From NCBI GenBank assembly GCA_019677205.1, contig JAAMXY010000478.1, positions 1 through 32,211 on the forward strand: a stretch of 32,211 nucleotides of DNA, given 5' to 3'. This DNA is from Pinguiococcus pyrenoidosus. Its lineage: Eukaryota; Sar; Pinguiophyceae; Pinguiochrysidales; Pinguiochrysidaceae. Below are positions 28,801 through 32,211 of the stretch, one piece after another. The first letter of the stretch is position 1. The number at the start of each line of letters is the position of its first letter. The notes under the pieces are model-generated. The model worked only from the letters and a program-made list of their open reading frames with translations, did not search any database and was not told the DNA's origin. A program made the position numbers and the translations under genes.

Positions 28801-31800
28801 TCAAGCCACGCTCCCCAGCATCGCAAGCAGCGCGCGGCCTGCGGCGAGAACGGTCTCGTCGTCACATTCCTTCAAAGCAGATGGAACGATTGAATGCGAC
28901 GCCACGTCAAACTTCAACGCGTCCGAGATCTGAAGCTCCCCCGCTTTCACCGCCGAGCAAGACACGAAAGAAAGTAGGAGCGCTCTGAGCAACGACGAAA
29001 GCTGCACGAACAACCTCTTCGCCACCAGTCTGCGCTGCTCCTCGTCGTGTATTTGGGTATCTTGCTCAAAGCGTCGCTTTCCAAGAACCACGTTGGGGAC
29101 GCTCAGCGCAACGGCTTTTAGCTTGCCGCTCTTTGCTGAAATCGAATCCAACACGCCCATCGGCTCCCTGTCCCCTGGCGACCGCGTCACCGTCAGGTGC
29201 GTCTGGAGCAAAGCGATGTTCTGGAGTACTTCCTTGAGTCGATCTTCGAAGTTCCACGATCCCACAAGGGTGCAGTACGAGCCGCTCGTCCAAGTCGGTT
29301 CGTAGATTCCCGCTCGAGAGCGAGCGATCCACTTCCCCAAGGGCTCAGGACCGGGCTCTTCCAGCGCAAAACCATGTCTTGCGACCATTCTCTTGCCCCG
29401 CTTCGAGCTCGCCATCTTCTTCGACTTCGCTCTCGACTTCGCCCTCTCTTGCAAAGGAGCTGCTTCTCTCCGCAGCCCCAGTGCAGGCCGGCTTTGAGCA
29501 GCGGACGTCTGGGGAGCTGGCGCAGCTTGCGGAGCCGCCCTTGGAGCCGCCCGAGCACGTCCGCGTCCCCTTTCGCGCCTCCTTGTCTTATGCCCCGAGC
29601 CCGCATCCGCGCACATCATCATGTTGTCTGCGACAGGCACTTCCTTCGGTCCCTTGATTCCTCCGTCGTCCAGGGAGAAGGTCTGGGACCACGCATTCTC
29701 TTCCTCCGGGCGGCAATGCTCAGGAATCGGCGCTAGATTGGTCTTCAGCTTAGCGACGGCGCAGCCCCTCGTGACCGACGGGGCTGGCACCTGCGCTTCA
29801 ATGGACATACGGAGCAGAGCCAAGTTCCTCGCCGCGGTCGATTCCTCCGGATAGACGACCCTCGTGCTATAGGCTGGCTCAAGCAGGAGGATGTGTCCTA
29901 AGGCTTTCGCGGCTGTCAGCTTGCGAATCTTTAGAAGCGCTGCTTCGGCGGCCGTCAGCGCCTGTCCGGATCCGTCCCCGCCAGGCACCACTTCCCAGTC
30001 CATTTCCATCGTGGCCTCCTTGGCCTCCTTGGCCTCCTTGGCCTCCTTGTTCTCCTTGGCCTTCTCCTCGACGTCATCGTTCAGGAGAGGCACTTCCACA
30101 CCGGAGACGTTCACCTGCAATGTGTCCTCTGCATCCTGGAGAACCCCAAGCCGCAGCTGCTGGCCGGGTAGGACGTCTAAGGACCACACGGGTGGATTGG
30201 TTTCCAGCACGTCCATCGACGGCGCAGATAGGCTGCTCGTGCCCAGGCTCTCCACAGCGAGCAGTTGCACCCGGCCCTTGGCGCCCGAGAGGGAAAGCTT
30301 GAAGGTGCTCGCCGCCCGGAGCATGGACCGCGCAATGAGGCCGAGCAGCTTGACGCGAATCTCCTCGCCTTCCGGTTTCTCCACCATGATTGCCTCCCCC
30401 GACGTCGCATTGGCGAAGAACGTGACCGTCGCCGGGTTCAGCCACGGGCCGTATCCGAGGCAATCGGCCTGGAAGAAGGTCGACTTCGGGTGAGCGACGA
30501 TCGCCTCGACGTTTTGCTGGAAAGTCCGCGCGCAGGTGGCTCCGCCATCCGTGAAGAGCAGAACGTGGTTGAGATGCGGCTCCGTCGACTCGATCACTGT
30601 CTGCAGTTGCGTGCTGAAGGAGTCGTAGTTCGTCCATCCCGTGCTCTGAAGAGCCCCGGCCTCCCGCAGAAGCTCCGCCTCCAGCGCTTCCAGCATCTCC
30701 TCCGCGGACGCGTCCGGTAGAGCCACCGTGCAGAGATGGCTGGCCGCGCTCGCAAAGGCCCAAAGGTGCACAACCACGGGCTTACGGTTGATGGCATTCC
30801 TCTGCCGCAACGCTTCGATGTGCCGTGGCAGCGTGCGAACCATGCCCTGAAGGAACGCGACGCACTTCCGCAGGAACGAGATGCTGCCGTCGACCCGCAT
30901 GCGCGTGGAGCCGGACTGATCGACGATAAGAAAAATCCGATGAGGCGTCTCGGACGGCCCCACGCTTGGGAGCTCGCTGGGAACTGTCATCTCCATGTTG
31001 CAAAAGTGCTTCGGACGCCCATCCTGGGGATCGGCGAACACATGCGGCCGCACGACGCATGTTGCAGGCCTTACAGCACCTCCGTCGGCGACGGCGGTCT
31101 CCGCCATTTTTCGCGTCAGCTCCTCCAGCATGGGATTCACCTTTCGCCGGCAAAGCCGCACAAGAACAACACTAGCCGTAACGGCACCATCCGGCGCGCA
31201 GAATCGTGCTTTCTCGCTAGGGTTGTCGGCGTTTGGCTGGAGTACGATGAGGCTCCGCGGAGGAAGCTTTTCCTGCGGTCTGCAGAAGCGCCGGTATCTG
31301 TAGGAATCGAACTTGGTGAAGATCTCCATCTGATCCAAGCTGTCCTTGGCGACCGCGTACGGAATTTCCGCAACGCTGTACTCGGAGCTGAAGGACACCT
31401 CGAAGGCGAAGGGGACGCCGCGCCCCGCTTCGATCGCCGTGACACCTGGAGTTACAAGCACGTCCGCCATAACCATAGCTTCCCGGTCTCCATCTTCCAC
31501 CACCATCTCCACCTCCTTCGTTCTGGGTTGGAGAAGGCACGTCGTGAAGTTGGCCGTCGCGCCCGGGGCAATCTTGTCGATCTTGACTTCAAAGAACTCG
31601 TCGTCGGCGTTGGAAAGGGTGGCCGAGTGGGTCTCGGACGCGGCCGCCTGCTCAAACTTTCTCTCGGCCGTCTCCTTCTCCATCACCTCGGGCAAGTAGT
31701 GCACCTCGCCGGCCTTGTGGCGCTCTTCCAGGAGCAGCAGGCCCTTGATCCTTGGGATCTGCAGCAGCGCCGCGGATACTCGATCTTCCCAGGGGTTCTC

Positions 31801-32025
31801 GAAGTCCACTCCGACGGTATATACGATGTACTCAGGCGTCACGTGAGCCTTTACTGACACAGCCGACGGCAGGATTCTCCTCTGGTCCCTCTCGAATGGC
31901 GATCCAAGTGGCACGATGCGTTCCACGATCCTTCTCGCCGTGCTCTTGTCCGCTTCCTTGGGCTTCGCGCTGCTGACCGTCAGCCGCACAGCGCCAAGCA
32001 CACCGTTCGCCATCTCCAAATCCAT
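28801..32025 (-). CDS. VIT and VWA domain protein
   Basis: 1074 aa, intronless, with no signal peptide, so probably cytosolic. The N-terminal VIT domain (about residues 30-200) has the family's YTVGVDFENPWEDRV, LPEVMEKETAERKFEQA and FFEVKIDKIAPG blocks. The VWA domain (about 360-560) has an intact metal-binding MIDAS: Asp369 in DQSGS, a downstream Thr in the TGWTNYDSF block and Asp in FTDGG. This pair is shared by inter-alpha-trypsin heavy chains, VWA5A and PARP4; no PARP catalytic motif is present, so it is nearest to VWA5A-type intracellular proteins. A KEAKEAKEAKEA repeat near residue 665, encoded by a 9-bp unit, precedes an Arg/Ala-rich linker and a C-terminal region of about 200 residues that I do not recognise. 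Confidence 0.88.
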   Translation of the reverse strand: MDLEMANGVLGAVRLTVSSAKPKEADKSTARRIVERIVPLGSPFERDQRRILPSAVSVKAHVTPEYIVYTVGVDFENPWEDRVSAALLQIPRIKGLLLLEERHKAGEVHYLPEVMEKETAERKFEQAAASETHSATLSNADDEFFEVKIDKIAPGATANFTTCLLQPRTKEVEMVVEDGDREAMVMADVLVTPGVTAIEAGRGVPFAFEVSFSSEYSVAEIPYAVAKDSLDQMEIFTKFDSYRYRRFCRPQEKLPPRSLIVLQPNADNPSEKARFCAPDGAVTASVVLVRLCRRKVNPMLEELTRKMAETAVADGGAVRPATCVVRPHVFADPQDGRPKHFCNMEMTVPSELPSVGPSETPHRIFLIVDQSGSTRMRVDGSISFLRKCVAFLQGMVRTLPRHIEALRQRNAINRKPVVVHLWAFASAASHLCTVALPDASAEEMLEALEAELLREAGALQSTGWTNYDSFSTQLQTVIESTEPHLNHVLLFTDGGATCARTFQQNVEAIVAHPKSTFFQADCLGYGPWLNPATVTFFANATSGEAIMVEKPEGEEIRVKLLGLIARSMLRAASTFKLSLSGAKGRVQLLAVESLGTSSLSAPSMDVLETNPPVWSLDVLPGQQLRLGVLQDAEDTLQVNVSGVEVPLLNDDVEEKAKENKEAKEAKEAKEATMEMDWEVVPGGDGSGQALTAAEAALLKIRKLTAAKALGHILLLEPAYSTRVVYPEESTAARNLALLRMSIEAQVPAPSVTRGCAVAKLKTNLAPIPEHCRPEEENAWSQTFSLDDGGIKGPKEVPVADNMMMCADAGSGHKTRRRERGRGRARAAPRAAPQAAPAPQTSAAQSRPALGLRREAAPLQERAKSRAKSKKMASSKRGKRMVARHGFALEEPGPEPLGKWIARSRAGIYEPTWTSGSYCTLVGSWNFEDRLKEVLQNIALLQTHLTVTRSPGDREPMGVLDSISAKSGKLKAVALSVPNVVLGKRRFEQDTQIHDEEQRRLVAKRLFVQLSSLLRALLLSFVSCSAVKAGELQISDALKFDVASHSIVPSALKECDDETVLAAGRALLAMLGSVA
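30009..30050. repeat. 9-bp tandem repeat in the VIT/VWA gene
   Basis: About four GGCCTCCTT units encoding KEA repeats on the minus strand; a charged helical linker. Confidence 0.85.
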
Positions 32026-32211
32026 CGTATTGTTCGCCTTGACATCGTCGCCTGTTGTTTAAGATTGAAACAAGGAAATCAAAGTTAGCCTGTCTGTCGT
32101 CTGCGTGAAGTGAAGTGCTTCTTTGGCCACAAAGCTGTTCTCCTTCCGCCCATTTTGGTCATTGACAGCGCACTATGCACACACAGCCAACGCCAAAACC
32201 ATTTCATTCTT
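32026..32211. other. 5' flank of the VIT/VWA gene
   Basis: Promoter or 5' UTR side of the last gene, cut by the window edge. No motif that I can call. Confidence 0.3.

Overview
The window is nuclear DNA from a eukaryote. It has protein-coding genes on both strands, short GT-AG introns (most 58-160 nt), GC-rich codons and closely packed neighbours. Cilium-linked families are present (katanin p60, CFAP52/WDR16, an androglobin-like protein). Together with the compact layout this suggests a unicellular flagellate or alga-like protist. I cannot assign a phylum from the sequence. There are no bacterial operons, rRNA, tRNA, CRISPR arrays or recognisable transposons.

Layout, left to right. (1) Minus strand, 1-1312: 5' part of a katanin p60 ATPase gene, four exons, cut by the window edge inside the AAA domain. 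(2) 1313-2238: spacer with an AT-rich island and a possible upstream exon of the next gene. (3) Plus, 2239-6663: LacZ-type GH2 beta-galactosidase with an N-terminal membrane anchor. (4) Minus, 6803-8677: BRAP2/IMP-like protein with a degenerate RING. (5) Plus, 9076-11292: CFAP52. (6) Minus, 11339-12160: small protein with a DEN box and two perfect D-boxes, a candidate securin of the plant PATRONUS type. (7) Plus, 12694-12984: doubtful small membrane protein. (8) Plus, 13156-15498: protein kinase joined to a degenerate EF-hand and a cyclic-nucleotide-binding-like domain. (9) Plus, 16087-18654: five-exon glutamine-dependent NAD+ synthetase. (10) Minus, 18685-22860: androglobin-like protein with no globin domain that I can see. 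(11) Plus, 23657-24856: unknown protein with a B-box-like zinc finger. (12) Minus, 25264-27533: CLC chloride channel with CBS domains. (13) Minus, 28167-28294: possible short exon. (14) Minus, 28801-32025: VIT plus VWA domain protein.

Two regulatory patterns stand out. A 10-bp palindrome, ATCAGCTGAT, occurs three times exactly and once with one mismatch, always just upstream of start codons: katanin, and the shared BRAP/CFAP52 promoter. Upstream of the securin-like gene are an E2F-type site, a near-perfect plant-type MSA (MYB3R) element and four CCAAT boxes, the mix expected of a G2/M gene.

Exon boundaries were chosen by reading splice sites by eye and checking phase, plus protein family alignment from memory where a family was recognised. 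Those in katanin, BRAP, CFAP52 and NADSYN are well supported by family similarity. Those at the 5' ends of the kinase and CLC genes are good but unproven. The upstream exon of the beta-galactosidase is only a possibility.
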